In this document: positions 8,569 through 15,710 of the stretch, piece after piece | Position numbering within the stretch: position 1 is the stretch's first letter | Layout: every line of letters begins with the position of its first letter | DNA from: an uncultured Oxalobacteraceae bacterium | Lineage (GTDB): Bacteria; Pseudomonadota; Gammaproteobacteria; Burkholderiales; Burkholderiaceae | Direction: 5' to 3' | DNA: 30,908 nt | Assembly (NCBI GenBank): GCA_946480015.1 | Contig: CAMLIL010000069.1 | Coordinates: 1 to 30,908, forward strand | Translations under genes and position numbers: made by a program | Notes under the pieces: model-generated | The model's database searches: none | Told to the model about the DNA's origin: nothing | The model's input: only the letters and a program-made list of their open reading frames with translations

Positions 8569-8596
8569 CCGGGCCTGTCCGACAGGATCCGCCCGG
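8569..8596. repeat. Nested inverted repeats in the divergent spacer
   Basis: CCGGGC (8569-8574) and GCCCGG (8591-8596) enclose CCTGTC-C-GACAGG (8574-8586). They could be an RNA hairpin or a protein-binding site; the short run GGTTTTAC that follows on the plus strand is a poor terminator tail. No regulator is assigned. Confidence 0.35.
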
Positions 8597-8646
8597 TGGT
8601 TTTACTGTTGAGTTGGCGGTATGCGCGCCAACGCACAGACCAAAAC

Positions 8647-8669
8647 TTGTGAGAACGTCATCCTCACAA
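8647..8669. promoter_or_regulatory. Perfect inverted repeat TTGTGAG-N9-CTCACAA before the leader ORF
   Basis: Two 7-bp arms are separated by 9 bp and end 21 nt before the leader ORF ATG. The site could be an operator or a 5-prime-UTR hairpin. It is not a CRP site, because the TGTGA and TCACA halves are 11 bp apart instead of 6. Confidence 0.45.
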
Positions 8670-8690
8670 AAAAACACGGAGAACCCCACC

Positions 8691-8816
8691 ATGATGTTTG
8701 TTACCTCGCGCTGCAGCAATGCCGGCCCGCTCGGCAAGCCCATTCCGACCCGCTCGTTCGCGGCGTTTCTGTTCGCCCGCCTGCACAGCCGTGCCATTGC
8801 CCGCTTGCGATGGTGA
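8691..8816 (+). CDS. Short leader ORF overlapping the esterase start
   Basis: This 41-residue ORF begins with ATGATG, preceded by GGAGAA at good spacing (about 7 nt). It codes MMFVTSRCSNAGPLGKPIP, then a basic segment rich in Phe, Ala and Arg (RSFAAFLFARLHSRAIARLRW). Its TGA lies inside the esterase start region: esterase ATG at 8810, leader stop at 8814-8816. This layout fits translational coupling. The peptide resembles no family I know. It could be a coupling or attenuator ORF, a small basic peptide, or the remnant of an older N-terminus in another frame. The strong ribosome site, absent from the esterase ATG, is the main support. Confidence 0.5.
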   Translation: MMFVTSRCSNAGPLGKPIPTRSFAAFLFARLHSRAIARLRW

Positions 8817-9946
8817 AGTCGAGCAAGCCCTGGCTGCGCAGCCTGCTGCGCGCCGGGAAAAAACAGCAGCGCAGCAATGCCCGCGTGCTGGAGATTCTGC
8901 TGGCCCCGCCAACTCCCGCCAAGCCGCGCCAGGCGGCCACACGCAAGGCGCCATCCCCGCTCGCCAAACCGCTCGACCTGGTGCGTGCGTCGGCGCCGGC
9001 CAGCGTGCCGCGTGCGCCGCTCGCTGCGGTGGCGCCGGCCGGCGGCAAGTGGCTGACATCGCATTGCGCGGTTGCGGCCAAGCCGGGCGCGCTAACGCTG
9101 CGGTGCTTGAGTTACTGGCTGTACCTGCCCGAGTGCGCGCCGGGGGCGGCGGGCTGGCCGCTGGTGGTGATGCTGCACGGCTGCGATCAGAGCGCAACCT
9201 TGTTTGCCCAGGGAACGCGCATGAACGGGCATGCGGAAAAGGCCGGCTACGCGGTCCTGTACCCGCAGCAGTCGCTGGCCAGCCATCCGCAGCGCTGCTG
9301 GAAATGGTACGACCGCGCTACCCAGCAGGGTGGTGGCGACGTGAGGACGCTGGTGGCGATGGTGCAAAAGGTGCTCGGCGCTTACCCGATCGACCGAAGC
9401 CGCGTGTATATCTGCGGCATGTCGGCCGGGGCCGGGATGGCCCATATCATGGCGCTCAACCATCCTGAACTGTTCGCCGCACTCGGCATGCATTCGGGAC
9501 CGCTGTTCGGCGCCGGCCACAGCGCGGTGGGGGCGCTGGCGGTGATGCAGCACGGCGCCGGCGGGCGGGCCGACGGCGCCATTGCCGAAGTGCTGGCGCG
9601 GCGGCCGGATTTTCCCGTGTTGCCGACCGTGCTGATCCAGGGCGACGACGATCCGGTGGTGCGGCCGGTCAATCATGCCCTGTTGGAACGGCAGATCATG
9701 CTGCTCAACCGGCTGGCGCCGGACAGCCGCATCGAGGTAGTGCACAAGCCCGGCAACCGGCGCAGTCATCCGTACTGGCTGCGCGACGTGTACCGTGGGC
9801 GCGCGTTGATGCTGCGGGTGGCGCGCATTGCCGAACTCAAGCATGCCTGGAGCGGCGGCGACCAGCAGCTGTCCTTCAATTCCGGGGCGGGGCCGGATGC
9901 CAGCAAAATGCTGCTGGATTTTTTCCGGCGTCACCGGCGCGTGTGA
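8810..9946 (+). CDS. PHB depolymerase-family esterase (LpqC/PhaZ-like alpha/beta hydrolase)
   Basis: The 378-residue protein belongs to the esterase family containing PHB depolymerases, LpqC and feruloyl/acetylxylan esterases. The core starts at about residue 100 with WPLVVMLHGCDQSATLFAQ (oxyanion region). It continues with YPQQSLASHPQRCWKWYD, the nucleophile motif GMSAG with S205, an acid in GDDDPVV (about 279-281) and H345 in KHAWSGG. A basic, Ala/Pro-rich stretch of about 90 residues precedes the core and has no obvious signal peptide, so an intracellular location is likely but unproven. The substrate cannot be read from sequence; polyhydroxybutyrate or a short-chain ester are both possible. 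The frame is open back to 8621, but MVKSSKPWLRSLLRAG at 8810 resembles the usual start. It overlaps the leader ORF by 7 bp. Confidence 0.85.
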   Translation: MVKSSKPWLRSLLRAGKKQQRSNARVLEILLAPPTPAKPRQAATRKAPSPLAKPLDLVRASAPASVPRAPLAAVAPAGGKWLTSHCAVAAKPGALTLRCLSYWLYLPECAPGAAGWPLVVMLHGCDQSATLFAQGTRMNGHAEKAGYAVLYPQQSLASHPQRCWKWYDRATQQGGGDVRTLVAMVQKVLGAYPIDRSRVYICGMSAGAGMAHIMALNHPELFAALGMHSGPLFGAGHSAVGALAVMQHGAGGRADGAIAEVLARRPDFPVLPTVLIQGDDDPVVRPVNHALLERQIMLLNRLAPDSRIEVVHKPGNRRSHPYWLRDVYRGRALMLRVARIAELKHAWSGGDQQLSFNSGAGPDASKMLLDFFRRHRRV

Positions 9947-10037
9947 TCGGCCCGCCAGGCTTGGATGGCGCACCTTTGTGCCAGCTCATCACCGTGTTCT
10001 GGAGCGGCAAGAGAGGCCGGGATTTGTCAGATTGACC

Positions 10038-10066
10038 TTGCCAAAATCAGAGGGCGCTAGTACTGT
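10038..10066 (+). promoter_or_regulatory. Candidate imuA promoter (TTGCCA-N17-TACTGT)
   Basis: A 5/6 -35 (TTGCCA, 10038-10043) is spaced 17 bp from TACTGT (10061-10066), which is also the left half of the LexA box. LexA bound there would cover the -10. The predicted start near 10073 leaves a leader of about 24 nt. Confidence 0.6.
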
Positions 10067-10080
10067 ACATCCATACAGTA
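10061..10080. promoter_or_regulatory. LexA (SOS) box of imuA-imuB
   Basis: TACTGT-N8-ACAGTA is a perfect symmetrical SOS box with the CTGT/ACAG core. It lies 16 nt before the imuA ATG and overlaps the candidate -10. It predicts direct repression by LexA and induction by DNA damage. Confidence 0.95.
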
Positions 10081-10096
10081 TTTTCAGGTGCCCATC

Positions 10097-10804
10097 ATGG
10101 CTTGTCTTGATTCAATAGCAACACCAGAGGAACTGCACCCTTCGCTCTGGCGCGCCTCGCAGCTGGCGCATTCCACCACACGCTGCATCGATACCGGTCA
10201 TCCTATCCTGTCCCACCAGTTGCCGGGCGGAGGCTGGCCGACCGGCACGCTCACCGAATTGCTGCTGCAACAGACCGGTGTTGGCGAACTGCGCCTGTTG
10301 CGTCCCGCGCTCGCCCAGGTGGCAAGGCGCCGCATCGTGCTGCTGCAGCCGCCTCATGCCCCGCAGGCGCTGGCGCTGGCCGCGCTGGGGCTGGCGCCAT
10401 CCCAGCTGGTGTGGGTACGCACCAGCCGCGTTACCGACGCCTTGTGGGCGGCCGAACAGGTCTTGCGCAGTGGCAGTTGCGGCGCCTTGCTGTTCTGGGC
10501 CACCCATGCGCGCGGCGAAAGCCTGCGCCGTCTGCATTTGGCCGCGCAAAGCGGCGACACGCTGTTTTTCATGATGCGTCCGCTGGCGGCTGCCCAGGAT
10601 TCCTCGCCCGCGCCGCTCAGGCTGAGCTTGCGGCCGGTTGCGGGCGGCATCGAGCTCGGCTTCGTCAAACGCCGTGGACCGCAGCGCGATGCGCCGTTGT
10701 TCCTTCCCTTGACCCCTTCATTACGACAGCGCCATGCGACTCTGGATCGGCCTCAGCCTGCCCCAGCTCCCGCTCGAAGTGTTCTGCCCGAACTGGTCGG
10801 CTGA
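10097..10804 (+). CDS. imuA: ImuA, SOS-induced translesion synthesis accessory protein
   Basis: ImuA works with ImuB and DnaE2 in damage-induced mutagenesis in bacteria that lack UmuDC-type PolV. It is a RecA-related protein of roughly 200-240 residues in proteobacteria. The 235-residue product shows the family start ELHPSLWRASQLAH, the GHPILSHQLPGGGWPTGTLTELL segment, a RecA-like beta-strand LLFWATHARGESLRRLHLAAQ, and FMMRPL with SPAPLRLSLRP near the end. The P-loop seen in RecA is not intact. A GTG at 10088 is possible, but the ATG at 10097 has AGGTG at good spacing. A perfect LexA box lies directly upstream and imuB overlaps the last 71 bp, so both come from one SOS-controlled transcript. 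Confidence 0.92.
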   Translation: MACLDSIATPEELHPSLWRASQLAHSTTRCIDTGHPILSHQLPGGGWPTGTLTELLLQQTGVGELRLLRPALAQVARRRIVLLQPPHAPQALALAALGLAPSQLVWVRTSRVTDALWAAEQVLRSGSCGALLFWATHARGESLRRLHLAAQSGDTLFFMMRPLAAAQDSSPAPLRLSLRPVAGGIELGFVKRRGPQRDAPLFLPLTPSLRQRHATLDRPQPAPAPARSVLPELVG

Positions 10805-12215
10805 CAGCCGCAGTGTGGTGCTCGAACACCAGCGTGTGCTGGTCATGTCGCCCGCCGCGCGCGCGGCCGGGGTGCAGGCGGGCATGCGGCGCGGTGGCGT
10901 GCTCATGTTGCTGCCCGAGGCGCGCGTGCACGAACGCGCGCCCGAGTCCGAAAGCGACGCCTTGCACGCCGTGGCCATGGCGCTGCTGCAGTACACGCCG
11001 CTGGTCACGCAGGGGGAGGAAGCCACGCTGCTGATGGATGTGGGCGCCAGCTTGCGCCTGTTCGGTGGTATTGGTGCGCTGTGCCGGCGCATTCGCGCCA
11101 ATCTGCGCGAAATGGGTTTTACGGGAACGCTCAGCTGCGCGCCAACGGCACGCGGAGCCTGGCTGCTGGCACGGGGCGGGGCGGGGCGCTGCCTCACCAT
11201 GCACGCGCTGGTGCGGCGGGCCGACCGCCTGTCCAGCGCCTTGCTGCCGCCGGCGCGCCCGTTTGCCGACTGGTTCGAAGGCATCGGCTGCTTCAGCCTG
11301 GGCGATATGCGGCGTCTGCCGCGGGCCGGGCTGCAGCGGCGCTGCGGCAAGGCGCTGCTGAACATGCTCGACGCGGCCTACGGCATGACGCCCGAACTGT
11401 TCGACTGGATCGAAGCGCCGAGCACGTTCAGCGCCAGGCTCGAACTGTTCGACCGCGTCGAAAACGCCGAGGCGCTGCTGTTTGGCGCGCATCGGCTGCT
11501 ATTGCAAATGACCGGCTGGCTGTGCGCGCGTCAGTTGGCCGTGCAGCGCATCGTGCTGCATCTGGAACACGAGCGCGGGCGGGTGGCGCGGGCGCCGACC
11601 GCGCTCGACATCGTCCTGGCCGAGCCGACCTGGCGCGACGAGCATCTGGTGCGGCTGCTCAAGGAGCGGCTTGGCAAGCTCGCACTCGAAGCGCCCGTCA
11701 TCGGCCTGCATCTGGAGGCGCCGCAGGTGCAGCCGATGGAACCGCCCAGCGATTGCCTGTTTCCCGAACCGGGCGGCAGCGATGAAGATCAGGCGCGCAT
11801 GTTCGAACTGCTGGTGGCCAGGCTGGGGCCGGAGAATGTGTTGCAAGCGGCGCCTCAGGCCGATTACCGGCCCGAGCTGGCCAATGTGTGGGTGCCGGTG
11901 CAAAAGAATATTCGTACGGCGGCCATGCAGGCGCAGATGCCGTCCGATGTGCAGAGTTTGCCCAGGCCGGTGTGGTTGCTGGCCAAGCCGATTGCGCTAC
12001 TGATGCGCAATCACCGTCCGTTCTATGGCTCGGCGCTGAAACTGGCATCGAACCCGGAACGCATCGAAGCGGGCTGGTGGAACCAGTCGCACACGCGCGA
12101 CTACTTCATTGCCGAAGGAGAGGATCATGCGCACTACTGGGTGTACCGCGAACGCATTGTGGGGGCGGCCGATGAAGCCGAGCCGCGCTGGTTTCTGCAC
12201 GGCCTGTTCGGCTGA
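10734..12215 (+). CDS. imuB: ImuB, catalytically inactive Y-family polymerase-like protein
   Basis: ImuB is a Y-family DNA polymerase relative that no longer polymerises. It bridges DnaE2 and the sliding clamp during error-prone bypass. The 493-residue product begins MRLWIGLSLPQLPLEVF, where active Y polymerases have HIDMDAFFA, so the first catalytic Asp is missing. The SxDE acidic pair also appears absent before LLMDVGASLRLFGG. Little-finger and C-terminal segments typical of ImuB follow, including PRPVWLLAKPIAL, ERIEAGWWNQ, RDYFIAEGEDHAHYWVYRER and the end WFLHGLFG. The acidic stretch with DCLFPEPGG near residue 340 could hold a degenerate clamp-binding motif, but this is uncertain. The start overlaps imuA by 71 bp. 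Confidence 0.94.
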   Translation: MRLWIGLSLPQLPLEVFCPNWSADSRSVVLEHQRVLVMSPAARAAGVQAGMRRGGVLMLLPEARVHERAPESESDALHAVAMALLQYTPLVTQGEEATLLMDVGASLRLFGGIGALCRRIRANLREMGFTGTLSCAPTARGAWLLARGGAGRCLTMHALVRRADRLSSALLPPARPFADWFEGIGCFSLGDMRRLPRAGLQRRCGKALLNMLDAAYGMTPELFDWIEAPSTFSARLELFDRVENAEALLFGAHRLLLQMTGWLCARQLAVQRIVLHLEHERGRVARAPTALDIVLAEPTWRDEHLVRLLKERLGKLALEAPVIGLHLEAPQVQPMEPPSDCLFPEPGGSDEDQARMFELLVARLGPENVLQAAPQADYRPELANVWVPVQKNIRTAAMQAQMPSDVQSLPRPVWLLAKPIALLMRNHRPFYGSALKLASNPERIEAGWWNQSHTRDYFIAEGEDHAHYWVYRERIVGAADEAEPRWFLHGLFG

Positions 12216-12217
12216 GA

Positions 12218-12240
12218 AGGCGCGGCCGTGCGCCGCGCCT
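12218..12240. terminator. GC hairpin between convergent imuB and a minus-strand gene
   Basis: AGGCGCGGC and GCCGCGCCT form a perfect 9-bp stem with a 5-nt loop, just 2 bp after the imuB stop. No U-tract follows on either strand. It probably marks the transcript end. Confidence 0.55.
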
Positions 12241-12276
12241 GCCCTGGCACAGCGCAGGCACGCGGCACACTGTGCG

Positions 12277-12627
12277 CTATTCGTCGTCGAAGTCTTCGGC
12301 CAGGTTGCGCCAGCCCTTCAGTTTGGCAAACGCGCTGAATTCTTCGGGGGCTTCCAGCACGATCAGCTTACGATCCTGCAATCCGGGATCGCTGTGCGAA
12401 AAGTTCGGCCCCACATAGCCCAGCGCGCGCAGCCGGTCGATAATATTGCCGACCAAAACCTTGTCCTTATACGAGCCGGCTTCGATCGCCGCGGCAAAGT
12501 CCACGTACACGTCGATGATCCCGTAGCCCTCGTCGAAGATGCGGATGCCCTTGATGTCATGGGAACGGCCACTGCTGTCGCTGGCCTTGAACGGGCCGCT
12601 CAGCTGAATATCGGTATCGGTTGTCAT
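12277..12627 (-). CDS. Conserved-looking hypothetical protein, 116 aa
   Basis: I do not recognise the family. The product is acidic and looks soluble: MTTDTDIQLSGPFKASDSSGR, a middle part GIRIFDEGYGIIDVYVDFAAAIEAG, NIIDRLRALGYVGPNFSHSDPGL and an acidic end AEDFDDE. No signal peptide, membrane segment or catalytic motif is visible. The frame is open up to 12714, but the extra stretch is Arg/Pro-rich and atypical, so the ATG at 12627 was chosen although it lacks a Shine-Dalgarno. Codon use matches its neighbours and the opposite strand has no better candidate. It lies 97 bp after the M61 peptidase gene on the same strand and may share its transcript. Confidence 0.65.
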   Translation of the reverse strand: MTTDTDIQLSGPFKASDSSGRSHDIKGIRIFDEGYGIIDVYVDFAAAIEAGSYKDKVLVGNIIDRLRALGYVGPNFSHSDPGLQDRKLIVLEAPEEFSAFAKLKGWRNLAEDFDDE

Positions 12628-12723
12628 GGGGGCAGCATAACATTTTCGGCGCCACGCCGTCAGCGGCAAACGATGCGTACGTGGCGGCGCGCCCCATACG
12701 CCCTGCGCATGCACGCCGTGCGC

Positions 12724-14619
12724 TTATTTCAACGGACGAAGAATCGCATCGAGCCGGTCTACCGTGCCATTGATCCGCTCCAGATGCGGATAACGCACGC
12801 CGCCGCGATAGTCCAGCTTCACCGTGCGGAAATTCTGCCCCTTGCGCACCAGCAGTTCGATCGGCGCCTTGCCATCCCTGGCGGCCGCACCAATGGCCGC
12901 TTTCAGCACTTCCGGCTTGTAGGCCCGGTTGTTCACCGCGGCAATCGTGGTGCCCGATACCAGGCCCGCGTCGAACGCCACGCCATCCCACTGCACGCCG
13001 TCGATCACGCCATCGGGCTTGATCGCCATGCCCAGCGAATAGCTGAAGTCGGTAATCTTGTTACGATCTTCGGCGGCCTTGGTGTAAGCGCTCGGGGTGT
13101 CGGTGTACACCAGCTTCCAGCCGGCCCGGGCCAGTCCGTCCAGCGGCGCGCCAGCGTCATGGCTTTCCAGCCGCGTACGCAAATAGCCGGCCCAGTCGGC
13201 CGGCTGCACAGCCGTGAGCGCCTTGACCACATCGTCGAAGGTGTAGTGCGCCGGTCCCAGGCTGCCGTCGGCGATGCCGAAAAAGACGCGCGCGACGTCG
13301 TCGAGCGAACGCTTGTCGCCGGACAGTTCGCGAATGCGGGTGTCGATGTCCAGCCATACCAGCATGCCTTCGACGTAGTAATCCTCGCTGCGTTGCCAGC
13401 TGCTCCAACCGAGCGGGCGGCGGGCCTGCACGATCGGGTCATTGACGGTATCCTGCAGCGCGCGCCAGCTGCGGCCCTTGACGGCGTCCGAGCGCGCGGC
13501 GCTGGCGGCCAGCGCATCGCGTACGCCGGCGACCGACACCATCCCGGAGCGCGCCGACAGAACCTGGCCCCAGTATTGCGTCTGGCCTTCGTACACCCAC
13601 AGCAGGCTGTTCTGAACCGGCACGTTGAAGTTCGGCACTGCCTGATCAGCGGGCCGGCGGAATTTACCGTTCCACGAATGCGCGAACTCATGCGGCAACA
13701 GGTCGCGGCCCAGCTCGGCCTTGGACCAGTCCGTAAAGTAGCCCGGCTTGACACCGTTCTCGCTCGACTGATGATGCTCGCGGCCGATGCCGCCGAATTC
13801 ATCCGACAACGCCAGCAGAAAATCGTAATGCCGGTAGTGGCGCGAGCCGAACAGTTTGACGGCCTGGCCTACCAGCGCGCGGTGTGCCGCGATCTGTTCC
13901 GGTTTGGCCTCCAGGCTGTCGGCGCTGTCGGCCACCAGATTCAAATGCACCGGCGCGCTGGCACCAGGATCGAGGTCGATGCGCTTGAAGTAGCGGCCGG
14001 CAAACAGCGGCGAATCGATCAGGGTCTCCAGGTCGAGCGGCTTGAAACGCACCACATTGCCCTGACGTTCGGCGGTCTCGAGCGCCGTGCCGTACTGCCA
14101 GCCGTCGGGCAGGGTCAGCGTGGGCTGGACCATGATGCGGCGACTGTAATAGCCGGCCGGATAGAGCGCCATGGCCTGCCATTGCACGCCCAGGATCTCA
14201 TTGGTCATGGTGATGCGGCCCTGGCTGCTATCGAGCGGCGACAGGAACTGATAATCGGCGTCGAGCGTTGTCACGCCCTCCGGCACCGTCACGCGAAAGG
14301 CGTGCACGTTGACCGGATCGCGGACCCAGTTCAAGGGTTTGCCGGCGGCACTCAGGCGCAGGCCGGCCAGCTGATTGAGCGGGTTGCTGGGACCATGATT
14401 GCCATGCACCCATTGCGGGTACAGCAAGGTCAGCGGCCCGGGCACGACCGGAATGGCAGCCTTGACGCGAAAGATTTGCTGGCCGACATTACTGGCGTCG
14501 ACTTGCAGCGCAATCGTGCCGGGATAGGGCTGGTCCTGGGGGGCGGGAACTTCGGCGCGCGCCGGCAGGGACGCTGCCAGCGCCAGCAAGGCGCAGGGAA
14601 AGGCGGTGCGTAGCTTCAT
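12724..14619 (-). CDS. M61-family metallopeptidase (glycyl aminopeptidase-like) with PDZ domain
   Basis: This is a secreted or periplasmic zinc peptidase of the M61 family. With the start at 14619 it has 631 residues, a signal peptide (MKLRTAFPCALLALAASLPARA, cut near residue 22), an N-terminal beta-rich domain, and the thermolysin-like core with HEFAH at 310-314 and the third zinc ligand E344 in WVYEGQTQYWG. A C-terminal PDZ domain lies at about 524-596. M61 enzymes release N-terminal Gly or Ala from peptides; substrates in the cell are poorly known. An ATG 12 bp further upstream (14631) is also possible; the inner one was chosen for the cleaner signal peptide and a GGA just before it. A sigma-32-like promoter may lie upstream (see 14847-14864). 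Confidence 0.92.
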   Translation of the reverse strand: MKLRTAFPCALLALAASLPARAEVPAPQDQPYPGTIALQVDASNVGQQIFRVKAAIPVVPGPLTLLYPQWVHGNHGPSNPLNQLAGLRLSAAGKPLNWVRDPVNVHAFRVTVPEGVTTLDADYQFLSPLDSSQGRITMTNEILGVQWQAMALYPAGYYSRRIMVQPTLTLPDGWQYGTALETAERQGNVVRFKPLDLETLIDSPLFAGRYFKRIDLDPGASAPVHLNLVADSADSLEAKPEQIAAHRALVGQAVKLFGSRHYRHYDFLLALSDEFGGIGREHHQSSENGVKPGYFTDWSKAELGRDLLPHEFAHSWNGKFRRPADQAVPNFNVPVQNSLLWVYEGQTQYWGQVLSARSGMVSVAGVRDALAASAARSDAVKGRSWRALQDTVNDPIVQARRPLGWSSWQRSEDYYVEGMLVWLDIDTRIRELSGDKRSLDDVARVFFGIADGSLGPAHYTFDDVVKALTAVQPADWAGYLRTRLESHDAGAPLDGLARAGWKLVYTDTPSAYTKAAEDRNKITDFSYSLGMAIKPDGVIDGVQWDGVAFDAGLVSGTTIAAVNNRAYKPEVLKAAIGAAARDGKAPIELLVRKGQNFRTVKLDYRGGVRYPHLERINGTVDRLDAILRPLK

Positions 14620-14846
14620 GAGTCCATTCATAAGTGGCGGTTGGCGACGTTCCCAGTGGACACCGATTCATGGGGCGACGAAGCCGGTGCGCCTGCACGG
14701 CAAGGAGCCGCACCGACCCCATGCACATTGTTGAATCCGCATCCCAGGTGCCGGGCAGCGCGGGCATGCCTGGCAGAGCGAAAAAAGCACGGAAGAGTCT
14801 ACCATCAAGCGAAATATTTTTCGGTCCATTGGGCAAAAAACCGTGT
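14620..14846. other. Non-coding spacer between M61 peptidase and hsp20 regulatory block
   Basis: The full spacer between the two genes runs to 14951 (about 330 bp). This left part has no supported gene: the short plus-strand frames are Arg/Ala/Pro-rich, lack ribosome sites and match nothing known. It should hold the M61 leader. GCCCAAT (14834-14828, minus strand) is a candidate -10 of sigma-32 type. The right part is given as separate features. Confidence 0.6.
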
Positions 14847-14864
14847 TTTTCAAGGCCTTGAAAA
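14847..14864. promoter_or_regulatory. 18-bp perfect palindrome carrying CTTGAAA on both strands
   Basis: TTTTCAAGG-CCTTGAAAA is fully symmetrical. Each strand contains CTTGAAA, the sigma-32 -35 core. On the plus strand a CGACATTA follows; on the minus strand GCCCAAT follows after 13 nt. It may therefore be a shared divergent heat-shock promoter core, or an operator placed over it. It is not a terminator, as no U-tract follows on either side. Confidence 0.5.
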
Positions 14865-14882
14865 CCATCGGTGACGACATTA
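14857..14882 (+). promoter_or_regulatory. Candidate sigma-32 (RpoH) promoter of hsp20
   Basis: CTTGAAA (14857-14863) is followed by CGACATTA (14875-14882), compared with the consensus CTTGAAA / CCCCATNT. The -35 is perfect, the -10 partial, and the spacing about 1 bp short of the usual range. Transcription would start near 14888-14890, just before the thermometer hairpins. Confidence 0.55.
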
Positions 14883-14893
14883 GATTGGTCCCA

Positions 14894-14945
14894 ACGGATG
14901 CTCCTCGGAGGTCCGTCAATTTATCGCTTAACTTCAAAAAGGATA
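14894..14945 (+). ncRNA. ROSE-like RNA thermometer in the hsp20 5-prime UTR
   Basis: Two hairpins fit the ROSE plan. The first pairs ACGGA (14894-14898) with UCCGU (14912-14916), with an inner CUC/GAG stem. The second pairs UAUCGCUU (14922-14929) with AAGGAUA (14939-14945), which contains the Shine-Dalgarno AAGGA. The pairing is complete if the G in UCGCU bulges out, as in the family signature UYGCU opposite the ribosome site. ROSE elements repress small heat-shock genes at low temperature and melt on heating. Folding was done by hand. Confidence 0.72.
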
Positions 14946-14951
14946 TCTACC

Positions 14952-15410
14952 ATGCGTACTTTTGATCTGACTCCTCTGTATCGTTCCGCTATCGGCTTCG
15001 ACCGTCTGGCCAATCTGCTTGAGCAGCGCGCCGACGCGCAGCCCAGCTATCCACCGTATAACATCGAACTGGTCAGCGAAGACAAGTACCGGATCGTGAT
15101 GGCGCTTGCCGGCTTCAGCCGTTCGGAAATCGAGATCATTGCCGAGCGTGATTCTCTGCAAGTGGTCGGCCGTAAGCAGAAGGATGAACAGCAGCGCACT
15201 TTCCTGCATCGCGGCATCGCCGCACGTGATTTCGAGCAGCGCTTCCAGCTGGCCAATCACGTCAAGGTGACCACTGCTTCCTTCGACAACGGCATGCTGA
15301 CTATCGAGCTGGTGCGTGAAGTACCGGAAGCGCTCAAGCCGCGCAAGATCGCCATCGACGGTGGCGACGGCAATAACGTGCAGGTGCTGGAACAACGCCA
15401 GGCCGCATAA
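14952..15410 (+). CDS. Small heat shock protein, Hsp20/IbpA type
   Basis: The 152-residue protein is a cytosolic ATP-independent holdase that binds unfolding proteins during heat stress. It begins MRTFDLTPLYRSAIGFDRLANLL, closely like E. coli IbpA/IbpB. An alpha-crystallin domain follows at about 35-130 (YNIELVSEDKYRIVMALAGF, then LQVVGRKQKD, HRGIAARDFEQRFQLANHVKV and FDNGMLTIELVREVPE), then a C-terminal tail with PRKIAIDGG, where the IxI-type oligomer motif lies. The frame is open to 14871, but the IbpA-like start and the AAGGA ribosome site fix the ATG at 14952. The start is controlled by the thermometer and the candidate sigma-32 promoter above. Confidence 0.95.
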   Translation: MRTFDLTPLYRSAIGFDRLANLLEQRADAQPSYPPYNIELVSEDKYRIVMALAGFSRSEIEIIAERDSLQVVGRKQKDEQQRTFLHRGIAARDFEQRFQLANHVKVTTASFDNGMLTIELVREVPEALKPRKIAIDGGDGNNVQVLEQRQAA

Positions 15411-15430
15411 AGCGCAGCGGTGACATGCAA

Positions 15431-15460
15431 ACGGGGCGCCCGCAGTCTGGGGCGCCCCGT
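15431..15460. terminator. Stable hairpin after hsp20
   Basis: ACGGGGCGCC and GGCGCCCCGT form a perfect 10-bp stem with a 10-nt loop, 21 bp after the hsp20 stop. There is no U-tract. It is a likely transcript end or 3-prime stabiliser. Confidence 0.6.
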
Positions 15461-15710
15461 CGCACATGGGGCCCAGTGCCGCCAGTAGCGAATCAGCCTG
15501 TGTACCGCAGACCCGACATTAAGAAATTCCTAAGACTGATCCAGCATCATTCACTCATGCGCTGCATCAATCTCGGCGAACAGGCAACACGCAAAACGCT
15601 ACAGCGCAATCACAGCATCGGTAACAACGTCAGGACAGCATCCGGGCACGCGGGAAGCAGCACTGCCCCCCGCCCGTGAAACAGCCGCCTTTTCGAACCA
15701 GGAGTACGAC
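15461..15710. other. Spacer upstream of the mucD-type protease gene
   Basis: No gene is supported here. The spacer should contain the protease promoter, but I found no convincing sigma-70, sigma-E or sigma-32 pair. AGGAG about 8 nt before the ATG at 15711 is the ribosome site of the next gene. Confidence 0.5.

Noticed and set aside
8647..8669. CRP site
   Set aside because: TGTGA and TCACA are present but separated by 11 bp instead of 6, so CRP geometry does not fit.
12109..14613. 834-codon plus-strand frame opposite the M61 peptidase
   Set aside because: It is an antisense shadow of a gene with signal peptide, HExxH and PDZ; the product is His/Arg/Gln-rich and matches nothing.
14847..14864. 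Rho-independent terminator at the 18-bp palindrome
   Set aside because: No U-tract follows on either strand and it lies between divergent genes, where no terminator is needed.
14641..14874. Small plus-strand gene upstream of hsp20
   Set aside because: The frame lacks a ribosome site, has a random-looking composition, and overlaps the palindrome and promoter region.
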